Source of the DNA: Rhyzopertha dominica
Lineage: Eukaryota > Arthropoda > Insecta > Coleoptera > Bostrichidae
Reading direction: 5' to 3'
NCBI GenBank assembly: GCA_025024175.1
Contig: QCXZ01000137.1
Coordinates: 12,648,001 to 12,712,000, forward strand
Length of the DNA: 64,000 nt
The notes beneath the pieces were generated by a model. That model had not been told where the DNA came from, did not search any database, and saw nothing but the letters and a program-made list of their open reading frames with translations. Of the stretch, positions 47,036 to 60,360 are shown in pieces (within the stretch, counting starts at the first letter, position 1; the number at the start of each line of letters is the position of its first letter). The position numbers and the translations under genes are program-made.

Positions 47036-48203
47036 TACAAGAATTCTTATATTCAAGTGTTTAACTGTACAAAGATCCACCAAGATGATAAAATCCATTT
47101 GAAATATTTTCACATAAGCTAAAAATTATTTTCCACTAAAAATTAAGGTAAAATCAGATAACAAGCTGCTGACCAATTATTTTTATTATTTCCCACACTT
47201 ACTATAATATTGACACTTCGATATTAGAATCAGCCGTCATACTAATGTCTTCCGACAAAAGGACCTGCCGCACTTATTTAAAAAAAAAACGCAATTTTAA
47301 CGATGCAGTATAGATAAGCTTAATATGCTTTTCAGTTCATATAAAAGCCACTCCCTTAATTCCAGTCATAATTATGTAACTACCGCATATCCTATTCCAT
47401 ATTTATCCTTCGCGCATTCAGCAATAATAGCGAGTGCTATGAGACATGAAGTCGTTTCAACAGTCAGCGGAAATCTCAACAATCGCTTGATAAACTAATA
47501 ATATCGCTGTCAAATTATATTCTATTAACAATGATAGCGTTACAAATTGGTGAAGGTCAAGTACCGCTGCTACTATTGATACCAGCTCGAGGTAAATGCG
47601 ATTGATAAAATGAAATGGCATAAATTCGGAGTAGAAAGGTATAACAAGGTCGTGATATAAAACGGGCAACAGTGAATAAAGCCATCTAAAACCGCATTCA
47701 GTGAGATCCATGAAATGTATTAGAACATTAAGATAGCGATTCTATGGAGATATATGCGGTGCTCCGCAATAAAAGAACATTTTAAGGGGCTGTTTCACAA
47801 GACATTTTAAGGGAGTCTTTTTATGAATGTTTCTGGTCAAAGTTCTGCAGTTAGTTGAATAACATTTTTCGGTGGCATCCACTTTTCAGGAGATACAGGC
47901 CTTGCTATTTTGTGTAAACATACCCTGAAGAAAAGGATGCTGTGGTGTAAGTGGACATTGCTTACACTGCATATCGTTAGTAGGGCAATAATAAAAAATG
48001 TACAAGTCGTTTAGGATAAGGAGCAGTAAGTGTTTAGGGTCAAGCAGAGGATGTAGACTACTTACAGAGGTTGTCGACATCGTGTGGAATAAACTAAGGA
48101 AAATTATGGGAGAATTTTATCAGCCATCCCCCAACATTACATGGGGAAATGTGTGAAAATTAAATTTGGGTGTTTTGCAAAATGGGAAAAACTCAGTCGA
48201 ACT
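47036..48203. other. AT-rich non-coding stretch
   Basis: No gene or element is recognised. Confidence 0.4.
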
Positions 48204-49642
48204 CAGGCCATGAAACCGTTATATTTTTCGGTTGGTTACCGGTATTTAACCGGTTGGTGTCATATCGGTTTCGGCTACCCGTTAAAACCGGTTATATGTT
48301 TTTTGTTCCCGGTAACCTCTATTTTTTAGGTTAAAACCGGTATTACGTACATGCTAAAACAAAAATAGGTTTTTAGCAAACCGTCAACGGGGTCGTCCCA
48401 CACTTTCTTTTATTTTACATTTAAAATGTACATAGAAAGTGAAACACAAAACCATTTTTTGCGATTTTTTCTGGTTCTTGTTAGCCAAGAAAAAAATTGT
48501 GAAAGAATGGATTTTTAATATCCATTTCAAATGCCTCGATATCCCGCCACGGAGATGACGTAAAAGCTTCTCATGCTGACAAAAGCAAGAAACACGAACA
48601 AAACACCAGTGCTCTAGCGGCATTGCCAGTAATATTTGTTTACATTTTTGTTCAGCTGCGTCGCGTTGCCAATTTTCGCGATGCAGTGAGGAAAGTACCT
48701 ACCCATAAACTGACATTATGACAATGATAAGTATATTTTTGATATGGGATTTTCATGAGTCAACTTAAGGCGTATTTGTGAAAATAACTTAAATCACCTC
48801 TCAGTCAGTTTATTCTATACTGAATAGTTCAATATAATAAGCCCATTCACTGGACTTTGTTAAAACACGAAAGCTTTTGAACCAATGTTTTTATTATAAG
48901 GAATTAAACGACGCTTGAGTTATTGCTTGACAATGTTTACAGTTTGTATACTTACCTATGACAACGATATGATAAATTTTGAAACTATCAGGTCTGTCTC
49001 TGAATGTGATTAGAAAGAAAACGGTAAAGTACCACTGACAACACCGCACGGGATGAATGTGTCCCATATGCAACGTAGTAAACCTAACCTAACTTTAGCC
49101 ACGCGTTTTTGTTTACATAGGTTGGTTAAACTTTCGAGTTTATTGCATTATTCGTATTTCTCTCGCTACTTATAAAACTGTCAACAGTGAGCGTCTGCTA
49201 TCTAGAGAGCTGTAACAGTGCGCATGACGGAAACTAGGAACCTTTTACGTAGTTAATGGCGGATTTAAGGAAATGTTTGAAACAGGGTAATTTTTTCTAC
49301 TGCCGTTTGTTACGAGTTAAATTAATTTGAAAGTAAAATAGATGCGTAGCACTAGTTAGTATACATGATGTAAGCAATAAGAGACATAGGATAAAACTAT
49401 CAAATTTTAATGTGCGGGACGACCCTACTAGGCACCGGCAAAGACAAGCAGAAAACAATGTTGTCTGGAACAGTAAAACGGTCGCAGTTGTTTGCATGGC
49501 GCATCGCATGGTTATTAGTTAAGTTACCGGTTAGTAAATTTGAAAAACCGGTTTGGAACCGGTTTAAGGTCAGCGTAATTTAGCGGTTTGGGTTTCGGTT
49601 TTCGGTTACGATTTTATCGGTTTTAACCGGTTTCATGCCCTG
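48204..49642. mobile_element. hAT-like element with CCGGTT subterminal array and 8-bp target duplication
   Basis: The left end CAGGCCATGAAACCG and right end CGGTTTTAACCGGTTTCATG...CCCTG are inverted repeats (CAGGGCATGAAACCGG type). The 8 bases outside are GTCGAACT on the left and GTCGAAAC on the right, a degenerate copy of the 8-bp duplication hAT elements make. ACCGGTT-type words are repeated many times in the outer 170 bp of each end. Inside is a second inverted pair, GGGGTCGTCCCACAC (48,389) and GTGCGGGACGACCCT (49,412-49,426). No transposase coding sequence is recognised in the 1.4 kb. Confidence 0.72.
48388..49428. mobile_element. Possible second element nested in the hAT-like element
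   Basis: The inverted pair GGGTCGTCCC / GGGACGACCC lies 1.0 kb apart, just inside the CCGGTT-rich arms. If these are terminal repeats, a separate transposon sits in the hAT-like element; if not, they are inner arms of the same element. I do not recognise the family, and no flanking duplication was found. Confidence 0.35.
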
Positions 49643-52600
49643 GTCGAAACAAGAACAAACGGCAGGCAATAAAAAAAAAATCGGCCACAGCCTCATCAAC
49701 AGAACTCACTAGGACAGAATGGATTCTGATTATAATTGTCGCTGGGTTGTGTTTTGGAGGAACAGTTTTCATAGTGAGATATTGACCATGTTCAATGCTA
49801 AGGATCACCCACAAAGAAGTGCGAGTGCGATTGGCTAAGGCAGACGAATTCTTTCTGAATAAATGTGTGCAATTATGAAAAACCTTGGTAAAGATGGCAC
49901 TTAACGAAAGCAGGACCACAGCTACAACAAATGAAGCACGAAAAAGTGCATAAGTTATAAAATCACTTTACGCAGTTTCTCCAAACTTTAACTCGTAAAC
50001 GTGTACCGAAGATGTAACTAAGTTTAAAAAAATGTTGAAAATATAGTAGTTAAATATTAGACGAAATACGCGCAATTTTAGCTAACAGGTTGAAGACTAG
50101 TGTAGTAGGCCGTATCCTACCAACAGAACCAGCCGTGACACTCATCCCCACCTACGTTGTGACACAAGTGGAGATATAACTTATTATAATCTTTGTTTTA
50201 GCGGGCTACGCCACATGTACCGGTGATGGCAGCTACCGATGCACAGTGTGTTAATTATTTTAGCTTACGTACATATGGCTATTCCTTTTCAACATTACTG
50301 CAAGCAAGTTGGTTAATTAAATCCTCATTGTTTTGAAGATCTTTCGTTTAGAAAGTGCTGCAGTTGACCACACAAAATCAGTTATGGTTAAAAGACCAAG
50401 GTTAGTATTTTTCGCTTTCCCAGTGGTGATCAAATACGATGTTGAAGGTGACTTAACTGTATTCACACGGATAATATAAAAGTTGGCAAATACTGTAGAC
50501 TGTACATGCAGGACTATTCTGACACCATTGTTACAAAGAAAGATAAAATAATTGAACTTGACGTAACAATTATTTTAAGCGTAGGACAGGATTTAAACTT
50601 CCACAGGATGCATATCATAGAATTTTCGGAAATTAGCCGTCGTATATTCCACCACTGTCCCTATTAAACAAAAATTGTCTTCTTAATGATTCGAAACACC
50701 TGAAACTACGCAAGAAGAAATGAAAACTAAAACGTTGCGAGTAATGTTGTATGTACAATAAAAAATAATATTTATGCTAAGTGAAATTTATGTCAAATAA
50801 GATACAACCTATATATGTCGTAAAATAAAAGGTTTTACTAAAAAATGCGTGCTACTAATGGCATTAGGTCGTTAGTAGCGTCTAGCGTTCAAAGCGTACC
50901 TACCTGATATCTTGCATTATTGAATTAAAAATATTTCGTTGGGTTATTTTCAATTTCTACCTTAAAATATGATTAGCTTCAGGAACCTATAATGCAAATA
51001 CTAAGAATATTAACACAGGCTAGATTTCAGGTCATTACAGTCGTATCAGATAACAATTCTGTTAACAAAAACAATGTTCGATTTATTATGTAGTGGGAAA
51101 ATTTAAAATTTTTCATGAACTCATTAGCAAGCTACATAAAAGTATCAGGCATTCAAACTTCCACCTAACCATTGGTACCATTTCCAGCTGCTGCTGAAAG
51201 TTAGAATGTTGAACTATGTGTACGTCTTTTTTGATAACAGAAATAGTTCTGCATTTTAAGAACATTTAAAAAATGAATTTCCGATGATTGATGCAAAATA
51301 AATTTTTTAAACTTAATATTTAGTTGAATACTGTTTGTGAAACATATTGAAATCACTATACTGAATAGTTTGTAAACGAGCTGGTTTTTGTTTGTGGTTT
51401 ATTTAGTACTATTGATGGAATAATTCAACAACCCCATGGATGGTCATTGTAGGTTTTGTACCTTTCTTGACAACGATTGTCCAGTCGAAATCATCGTCGA
51501 GTTATTCGACAAATAGTCTGAAACAAAACACTAACAACAATAACCAGCTTGTTTACAAGATATGCTACATAATGATTAATATCTAGTTGGTGAAAAATTC
51601 TGAAACTTAAGTCCAAGTTCAAAGCAGCGCGTTTTCGTGATGCAAATACACCATGATGCTATAAAAGATATAATGCTTTTCCACAACTTTTTGAAGGGTC
51701 AGTGCTATGGGACGATTTAACAAATCAAGAAGAATCCACATAAAACTGACGAAATAAAGCATTTAGTCATTGCAATGGCTCTCATTTTGATAGATGCAAA
51801 GACTGCATTTTACACTTTATTAGTAATCAATATAATCAATAAACAGTTATCCAGTAAATCAAAACTATGTTGTACAATCCATGTAACAGCGAAAACACAA
51901 GAAATCTGTGAAATAACTCAAAAACCAGTAATTCCATTTTGGCATTTTGTTCGTATTTATACGTTATTTACTTACTTACTTTATTACATTAGCTATTTGC
52001 ATTTCTTGCATTGCATTATACTTATTGGAACTTTACAGGGTATTTACTTATAGTTTAGTTGTTAAGATGAGCATAGTTATATTTGTCTTGTCTTCAATAG
52101 TTGGAATATATACTTTATATAACCGTTGATCAATATAATTACTAAGTTTTCTGGTAATATAGTTGCCTCGGAAGTACTATAGATAATAATTTAACCCGTA
52201 ATTTTGTGTTAAATTCTTCCTGATTTTGACTACTTTCATAGAACTGTATACAGCTAAGCGCGGCAGCCGACCATCTTCCAGTCGTGCCGTCACGAAAGCA
52301 GTGTCACGGCTAGTTCTATTGATGGGTCTACCCCCATCTGAGGGGTTGCCAAATGACATTAAATAATAAACTGATTCCAACTCAGATTGCTCTCCATTTA
52401 TTCGATTCCTTGATTAATGTTTAAAGTTATCTGATTTAATAAACAACCCCTTAAAAATTTGTATTTTATGAAACTTCATAATATAGTGTTAAAACAAATT
52501 TTACCTAATAGGATACATGTGACATTATTATCTTATAACGATGAATTGTTTTTATAATTAGGTATACTTTTTTGTATAAGATAAAAGATAATTTTGTAGA

Positions 52601-55600
52601 CTAGTGTAATCAAAGGTGCATAAAGTGTTAAAATGCTCATGGATGCTATAGGGCTTTATGATTCATTGTTGGAAGTAAACAGCAAGAAATTGCTGACTAA
52701 TTATGTGTTAAGACTGGATTGTCTAGAAGAGCGAAAATTTTATTAAAGGCTGCATATGATTAAAATACTGGTTTGATAGGTATGAACCGTTTTCTGCACA
52801 CAAAAAAATCACCGGCTCTGGCAAACTAGCCAAGTTAGGCAAAAAATATTCTATTGAGGGTTTCGAAAAACATATTAAGCCAGGTAGCGGTCGATATGAC
52901 AATTTCTCATGCTAATGAAAATGCTCCAACGATGCAAATTCTACTACAGTTATGCTTTATCTCTTGTTTTTTTTACTTCACCAGGTAGTTTAACAACTTA
53001 GCTTCATGTTCGTCGTCAAATTTAGTATAAATGAAAGCATGATACTGTGTACTTTCAGGAGCTTCTTATAGGATACTTAAGATTGTTATTTGAGCGTTCC
53101 ATTCCTGTTAACATTAAGTGCATTCTCAAGATGGTATTATTTGAGCACATAAGCGACATACAAGACGATTATACAACAATTGTGAAATTTTGCAGCCCCA
53201 CAAAAGCAGCGGAATGTAAGCGACCCACTGCAGATGGCAAATGCACAGGTGTTCTCCGTCGTTTAATTATTTATCGACAGAACTACCACGTTTGCAATCA
53301 CGATTTAACGCCTCCTTACATGGTCAACGCCAAATTTAAATATTTATGTTTTAACAAATAAATTTCTGAGAATATGCAGATGCGGTGGTCATTGTTGCGG
53401 ACACAAGGGACTAAAAAGTATCGAAATTTATAGCGGTATCACTGCAGATTTCACACTGTGAACAGAATAACAGAAGCAATAACAACCTCTTCGGCAACCA
53501 GAGAATAAATCCAAGCAAGGTTTTCTTTTTTTGTGAAAAAATGCTAAATACGTGTTTAATTTATACAAACTGCAGTGTGAAATGATGTAATCGCGTTTTA
53601 GCGGTAGAGAAACGTTATTTATTGTTGTTTCTATACACGGCAAGAGGTGGAAGATTTGTGTGAAATTTATGCACTGCAAATTTGGAGGTTTTTATGTGTA
53701 CAGTCAATATATTTTGCGGACTGGACACCACCCGACGGCAAGTATTTGCTCACACACTAATTTTAGATGTACGAATAAGCCAGGTTTCTGAAGATATGAA
53801 TTTGTTTTTGTATTAAGCAATAATTTTTACAAAGGTGCAACAATATTAAATAGTTTTACTTATGTACAGTTTTTTTTAAACGGAAACAAACGCAAATGTT
53901 AGCTCGAATAATCACTTCAATTTCTGTATCCATCGGTTGATTCAGTTATGGTCAAGCTACTGTAAACTGAATGTTCAGCGTCTACAAGAATACTCAATTA
54001 AATCATAATGATAGGTACTGCAAATATTAAATTTAGAATTTTTGTATCTTTAACGGATGTTCTTTGTTTCTTATTGGTATTTTTCTTATACTCGATATTG
54101 CTATTGTGCGCTGCATACTTTTTCAGACAACACAAATAATTAATTAACTGATTTAAGACAAGGTATTAAAGGGATTAAATCCTCCGTAAATGTTCCAACT
54201 TTATTTTATTTTTATATTATGATGTTTCGTCCATACCATGGTGTATATTATATCACAATAGTAGGTGTAAGACGTAAACGTATATCAAATGGAAAATAAA
54301 ATAATACAAATAAACATAATTGTGTGTTTACAATTTTACCATATTGTTAATAACAATGAAACAATGAAAAACTAAACAGATGCATAAGCAATGTCAGTAT
54401 GTACTGTTATGAAAATGTGTAATAAATTTAATTTAATAAATAAGAACTCTCTCCGTACATCTGATCTCTTGTATACTGTAAAGTATTTTTGGCAATAAAA
54501 AAATGTATAAACAACGAATTTGAATGTTACAAATCTAGTATTTCTAAATACAATAAAATGTTTTGCACAAGCTACATCTTTATACCTCAATTTCTTTTCT
54601 AACAATCTTTTCCGGATGCAACCCGGTGGTATTCTTCAAATACATTTCTCGGTATTTGAAATGAAAACACAAATACCTTTTTATTAATATCATCGCAACA
54701 ATTATAAATTATAAACTGCCCACTTTTCCAAATATATGGCCTAAAAAACAATTCATAACTGCCTTTCCACAAGAAACCGTAGACGCGTCAATTTTGTGTG
54801 TTAAAGTATATTCTCGCGTGTAAGGTTTTTATTGGGGTTTTTAAGAAACAAAATCATCATCGACTTTTTCGTTTAAATAGCGAAACAAAATTTTTCTTAT
54901 ATTTGCCGATATTGGGAAATGACACATTTACTATTATAGTGCATGTTTAATAAATATCCGATATTGAATTTAAACGCTACAAAACAGAACAAACCTAGCG
55001 CTGTACATTAATACTACCTACTTTTAAATACCTACCGAAACTTCAAAATAGAATGTCATTTTCGGAATAAAATTGTTATGCATTGTATCACCACTTATAC
55101 AGGTCTATCACAATATAAAATAAAAGCAATAAACACTATATACATTACCAAAATTCGTATATACTGCTTCCTCTAAAGAAAATTTATCTAATGCAACAAA
55201 TGCAATTCGTTAGTTCACACATGTTCTATTACTAGTTGCCACAACAGATATAAACCGGTATGTATTTTCTTTTATTTTGATTTAGGAATTATGTAAATGA
55301 AAAAAGGACGATAAAAAAATTAATAATTTTGAACAGGAACAGTAAAAAATAGACAGGCGTTCTAACTCGCCATAAAACAATAAAATTGTTTTCTGGATAA
55401 GAATAATTTGTGGTTCCTGAAAAATTAATTCAATTCCTGATGACAATATTCTTAATTCTAAACGCTGTATCTAGTATTTTGAACAGTCCTTTAATAACAC
55501 TTAAGATATCAAATGTTACGAATTTGAAGATTAACATTCAAGTGTTTATTTCGGTACTACACGTCGCTCATATTTGTATCCACAGCCCCACATCTAAAGA

Positions 55601-55729
55601 TTTCCACGTGATTACTTATATTCATTGATATCAAACGAATGTAAATATGCTAAAATAGGTTTTCGATAACCGTCCACGAATTTAAAAGATTTATTAATAA
55701 ACATTATATATTATAATAAGAATGCCATG
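49643..55729. other. Long non-coding stretch
   Basis: No gene or clear element is seen in 6 kb. Open frames such as 53,047-53,361 (104 codons) and 51,775-52,053 have no recognisable domain. A GC-richer patch at 52,250-52,370 may be a short SINE-like piece, but no tRNA-like boxes are visible. Confidence 0.4.
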
Positions 55730-56200
55730 TCGTTAAGGGCGGATCGCCGAGCAAAGGCAAAAACCATCCGTTTCAAGAAGGTCGCAACAGGGTTTTTATG
55801 CGGAATGTCCTGTTTGACGACGCTGCTGGAGGTTCATTTGTTCGGTTCCCGGTGCACGTAGATTTTTTCCAAAAAATTTAATCCGGCCCGGCTCCTTTAT
55901 TTCAGGGGCAGCGGCAAGAACGCTATGGAATGTGATTGTTTCAAGAGGTGCAGCTGTAAAAAGGCAGAAGGATTCCCGACGGGCGCACATATATAAGTNG
56001 GCGCGTCAATTCGGAATTCTAGAGCGCTAACTCACATAGAGAGCTGGTTTTTAGCGGGCCAACATTTTTTCGATCCCAATTATTTTTCGACACAAACGTT
56101 GTCTCGAAGCCGTTTGTTTTTGATCGCTGAAAAACTGGCCTTAGCACTTGTTTTTTCGTTTGTGACCGTCGCGTCGTTTAGATTAACTTGCGTTTTAAGT
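55730..56200 (+). promoter_or_regulatory. GC-richer island with TATA box, possible core promoter
   Basis: About 470 bp of complex sequence carries TATATAAG at 55,990-55,997, followed by a GC-rich segment and pyrimidine-rich words about 30 bases downstream where a start site could fall. No exon with a recognised product follows; a 76-codon frame at 56,188-56,418 lacks known motifs. It could be a distal promoter, a 5' untranslated exon or an enhancer. Confidence 0.27.
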
Positions 56201-56699
56201 ATCCCCGACGCTTGAATCGCGAGAATTATTTAAATTATTGCATTGGATGCGTCAGAAAGGGTTACACATGTCTTTTTCATGCACACGTTTTGCGAATATT
56301 GCCATTTACACTTCAAAAAACTAATAAACGACAAAGCATATCGTCACAGCATCTTTCTTTTATGGTAGTCCTGCTCAGTAAGCAAAAAAAATGTAGCTAT
56401 ATTTTACACATATTTTGAATCACAAAAGTCGTTTCTGAAAATAGAACAGTGAAATTTTTCTTGTAGGTATTTTTTTCGCATTAATCCACCTTTACTGCAG
56501 CACTAATATTTTTTATACTAGTGTGTTGGTTTATCAACTAATACAATAAACAGTGCAAAACTGGAGATAAATGTGAAGTAACTGTGCAGCTGGGTTAAAT
56601 TGACTTATTCTGTGTTTTCCTTATGGAAATGGTAAAGGATGAATCTAAAGGAACGGCATTTAATTTAGATTCTAAAAGAAATATATAATTAAATCACAG

Positions 56700-57070
56700 T
56701 ATGAACTCCCCGATACGCGGTTTGTTGAATTTAGCGTAATTAAGGTGAAACCGTCAGTTCGTTGTTATCATTTACATAACACACAAACCATCCAACCCAA
56801 ATTGATGGCTACAAACCCCAGCAGAGCCCACAATGTAATTATCGCTTCACCTGACGCATCGATAGTTAATGCAACTGTCAGCGGTGAATTAACACAACAA
56901 CCACCTTGTACGTCTCGCATGCAGCACGGCTTGTTAGCCAATAAATTAATAAATAATAACAATAATAAGTGGTCCTCCCGGGCGAGCTCAATCGGCCCCG
57001 CTTATATGCGGAACAAGGGCCGGCCTCTCCAACCGCAGACGTCCGTTTTAACAGGGTTGCCGGATTTATA
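56700..57070. other. GC-richer unique-looking patch
   Basis: It contains overlapping short frames on both strands, a short (AAT)n-like run (about 56,950-56,967) and CTCCCGGGCGAGCTCAATCG. No family features are seen in the 108-codon plus frame, which I do not accept as a gene. Confidence 0.3.
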
Positions 57071-57178
57071 AATCAAAATTTCGTTATACCTTAAGGATTG
57101 CGAAAATCCACTATAATTTAAAAATAGGCTTATGTTATCAACGTATTCTCCCAGTAGGTACTACTTATTTTACGATAT

Positions 57179-57484
57179 TGTTATGACGTAGGAAAACCAG
57201 CTGACTAGGCAACCAGATCAGCCCTCGTCCAGTTGCCTAAGGTTTCTTCAATGTTCAAGAAGCTTCCATATAAGACAGGGAGATGACTCTGGAAACGTTC
57301 CAGCCAGGGCGACTAAAAGCGCACGGAGGCAATCTGAAGCAAGCGAACAAAGCAACCCAAGTGTTCTAAAGTGTTTTACAGTGACTATAGTGAAGTGTAG
57401 TGTTTGAATAGTATTGAACTAGTAGTAATCTAGATTAATATATTTCAGTACTTGTAATTAAATACTCGTAACAATATTTACACA
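57179..57484 (+). mobile_element. Possible solo LTR
   Basis: The segment begins TGTTATGACGTAGG, has a TATA-like CATATAAGACAGGG at about 57,265, and continues with AGTG-rich sequence (GTGTTCTAAAGTGTTTTACA) and a T/A-rich end ATATTTACACA, a layout common in insect gypsy and BEL LTRs. No second copy is present in the window and no target duplication could be shown, so the call is tentative. Confidence 0.3.
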
Positions 57485-59172
57485 AGTCAATAAAGGAAAT
57501 GATATATAAATAATACAAAACGTAATCAAATAAAATCATCCAGTAATATTAATGAATTATTAAGATTTTTGTATAAATTATGCTAGAATGCTAGTATGCA
57601 CGGCCAGAGTCAGATTGATATCTTGGTCATTTTTTTTTAGCTCACTCCTTGTTACTGCTTTCTATTTTCATTGTGAATTTTAAATCAGAATGCAAAGGTG
57701 AATAGGAGGACAGATTCCCTCAGTGCCATCTAACATTTACAATGTTGGGAATCCAAGAAAGATGTCAGGCTGTCGCAGCTGTGATGCCAGATAAGGATGG
57801 TGCCGTCAAAATGACGAAGTCCTGTCTTGGTTTAAGATCTGATGACTTCCAAGTCTTCCATGAATGTGTTAGCTAGTACCCAGGAAATTTGAACATATCT
57901 GAACAACCTGATCTGCGAAGATAGGTATCATCTCTCCAGCGTTTGCAAGCCAATAACATATCGCAATTATCCCCACTTTGAATATCTCTTTCCCCACCAG
58001 CCAAACATACCTGCAGCCTGCATAAAACTATACGCAATCCTACTCTCTTTCCCTATCTCTCCTTTAAGATTTGTTTGACTTAACGTAGTTCTGTCTTCAA
58101 GTCTTCTATTACCAAAACCAATGCGGTCTAATAAAAAAGAACAAAATTTTAATGAAATGTGCTGCTACTTTACAAGATAATCACGACTCTTTACAACAGA
58201 AAGTTTTCATACTTGAACCATGATATGAAAAGCGTTTAAGCATAAAGGGGCAGGCAATTCTGATGTGCCCAAAACATGAAACAGATTCGCATGGTATCTA
58301 ATTAAGCTAGTAACCTTCATGTGGAGTTGCTGGGTTTTTATGTACATACATTTATAAAAGTCCAGTTCCTGCAGTTCCAGATAGTATACTTGGCCTATCC
58401 TTGCAGTTTTGGTATTGCACATGCTTCGGTTCAAATCAAATCAAGCCGATTAAACATTAAATTTCGAATTAAATTCACCAGAAAAGACATCGTAAATTTA
58501 TACCTGAGTATTTAGAAAGTTAGGTGCAGGATGATAATAACTTGTTTGCATCCTCTATTTAATAGACTTACATAAATCACTATATGCCCTTAAAACTATG
58601 CGGAGTCGTCATTAACTTAGTAATACCAGCCAGGAAGCTGGTTGATAGTACAATCCTAGTTTTCCTACTCTTGTGAAAACTGTTTTCTTCTTTTTTTGAA
58701 TGTAATCCTAAACCAGGGTGATATTTAAGGTATTGAAGAATTCCAAGAAAGGGCCTTGTTGTATCACAAGTCGGCTAAAAAAGCCTCCAGCATCTTACTG
58801 CTAAAACCTCGCCATTATGGGGACATGTGGATACCGAATTTCTAGCAGTAACACAAAATAATGATACACTAGTCATGTTTTTATTTTTCAACAGACCGAT
58901 TGATACAGCGACGCGTCATATATCGTCAACGGTAAGATCGTTGTTCCCCAATTTTCAATGCAATAATCAGGCTTGACAACGCCGGATTTTGATAATTCCA
59001 ACGAGGATAGATAGCCGTGCACCTTCCGCCCATACGTCCGCGGCTTGTTACGGCGACCATCAGCATCAGTATACGGACTGCAGAAAACGCGATACAGCGG
59101 CAGCAGCGGTGACAGCTCATGTGGTGGCAGATGAAACCAAAGGCGTTGAATTTGCCATTTGTTTTCTCAGTA
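57485..59172. other. Non-coding stretch with a GC-richer patch at about 58,930-59,170
   Basis: No gene is recognised. The last 240 bases are GC-richer (CCGCCCATACGTCCGCGGC, GCGGCAGCAGCGG), with unremarkable frames on both strands, and may be a regulatory island. Confidence 0.3.
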
Positions 59173-60360
59173 TACAGGGTATCCCGCATAATGGGGCCAA
59201 CCTCTCGGAGTCCAAAAACTGGTGTAAAAATAACACTACTTTACAGTATAACATTTTTTGAAGTAACGTCCGCCTACTGAAATATTCACTTCTAAACATG
59301 GGGGAAAACGAATTGTTTTTTCCAAAATATCTCTTAGACCGGTATATATAATTTCATCAAATTGTGGTCATTACTATTTGAAGTGGAAGTCGATGAAATG
59401 ATGATTTTTAATGAATGATTGGGGGTGGGGGCCAACCTCCCACATTTTAACTCATAACTTCAAAACGGTTAAGTATTTTTTTTTTCCAAATTATGTGTTC
59501 ATTTTAATTAATGGACCTTGTAAACATGCGGCTAAAATTGGCCCTTTCCGAGGAAATTACAGTTGTTAGGGTTAGGATTTTCATTGCTTAACTAAATCAT
59601 TTTGTTTTTATTAAATTAGCGGTGCCAAATACATTGATATTTTGACAATACCTTACATTATTTGTTCAAAAAATTCTGAAATAATAATAATGGAGTATTA
59701 ATTCATATAAAAGAGTACGCTGGCATGCATGATTTCCTACAACTGAAACTTTTTACTTAGTTTTAGCGAAGCAAATAAAATAATTATGAGCATAATTTCA
59801 TAATACAAAGAAGCCATGATTGTAAACAAACAATACTTTTTTTCCACAGCGTACGAATTGATGATGCTGCGACGAAGAACCCCCATGTCAAAATCGTCTA
59901 GGCCCGTTTTGATTGCAGTATTTCTTCGTTTTTTGTCTGGCTCCAAAAAATTTCCTTGTTCACCATCTTCATTTGTATTCATTTCCTTAGCGAGAATTCT
60001 GCACAGTCCTCAGAACTCAGAGACCAGTCGCCAGGCCAGCACGCTCCTGAGCTTTTGAGAGGCCCTTTAAGGGTTGTTTCAACTCTACTTCCCGTACCAC
60101 ATTTGCGAAAACTTCTCGGGTTTGGCGGTACAACTTTTTATATTTCAGTTTGGAACCAAATTCCACGATAAAATTGAAAATTACACTGAACGTTGCACAG
60201 AGGAGTATTTGTACGTAGAAACCGACCAAAAACATTTGTTGATCGAATGGTTCTTTAAATAATATAAACTTTTAATACGTTAGGTTTAAAAGACATTTTA
60301 TCTGTTAGGGTACAAAAAATACTTTTATAAAAATATACTGGGTGTTAAATTTAGAAGCCT
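59173..60360. repeat. Repeat-derived region sharing sequence with 5.03-5.13 kb
   Basis: It starts TATACAGGGTATCCCGCATA, a mariner-like terminus. At 59,514-59,610 it has CCTTGTAAACATGCGGCTAA and CCCTTTCCGAGGAAATTACA, both found with small changes at 5,035-5,100. Another terminus-like word, TATACTGGGTGTTAAATTT, lies near 60,337 in the same orientation. Exact borders are not clear. Confidence 0.5.

Noticed and set aside
52250..52370. GC-rich patch, possible SINE
   Set aside because: No A or B box, no tail and no second copy in the window.
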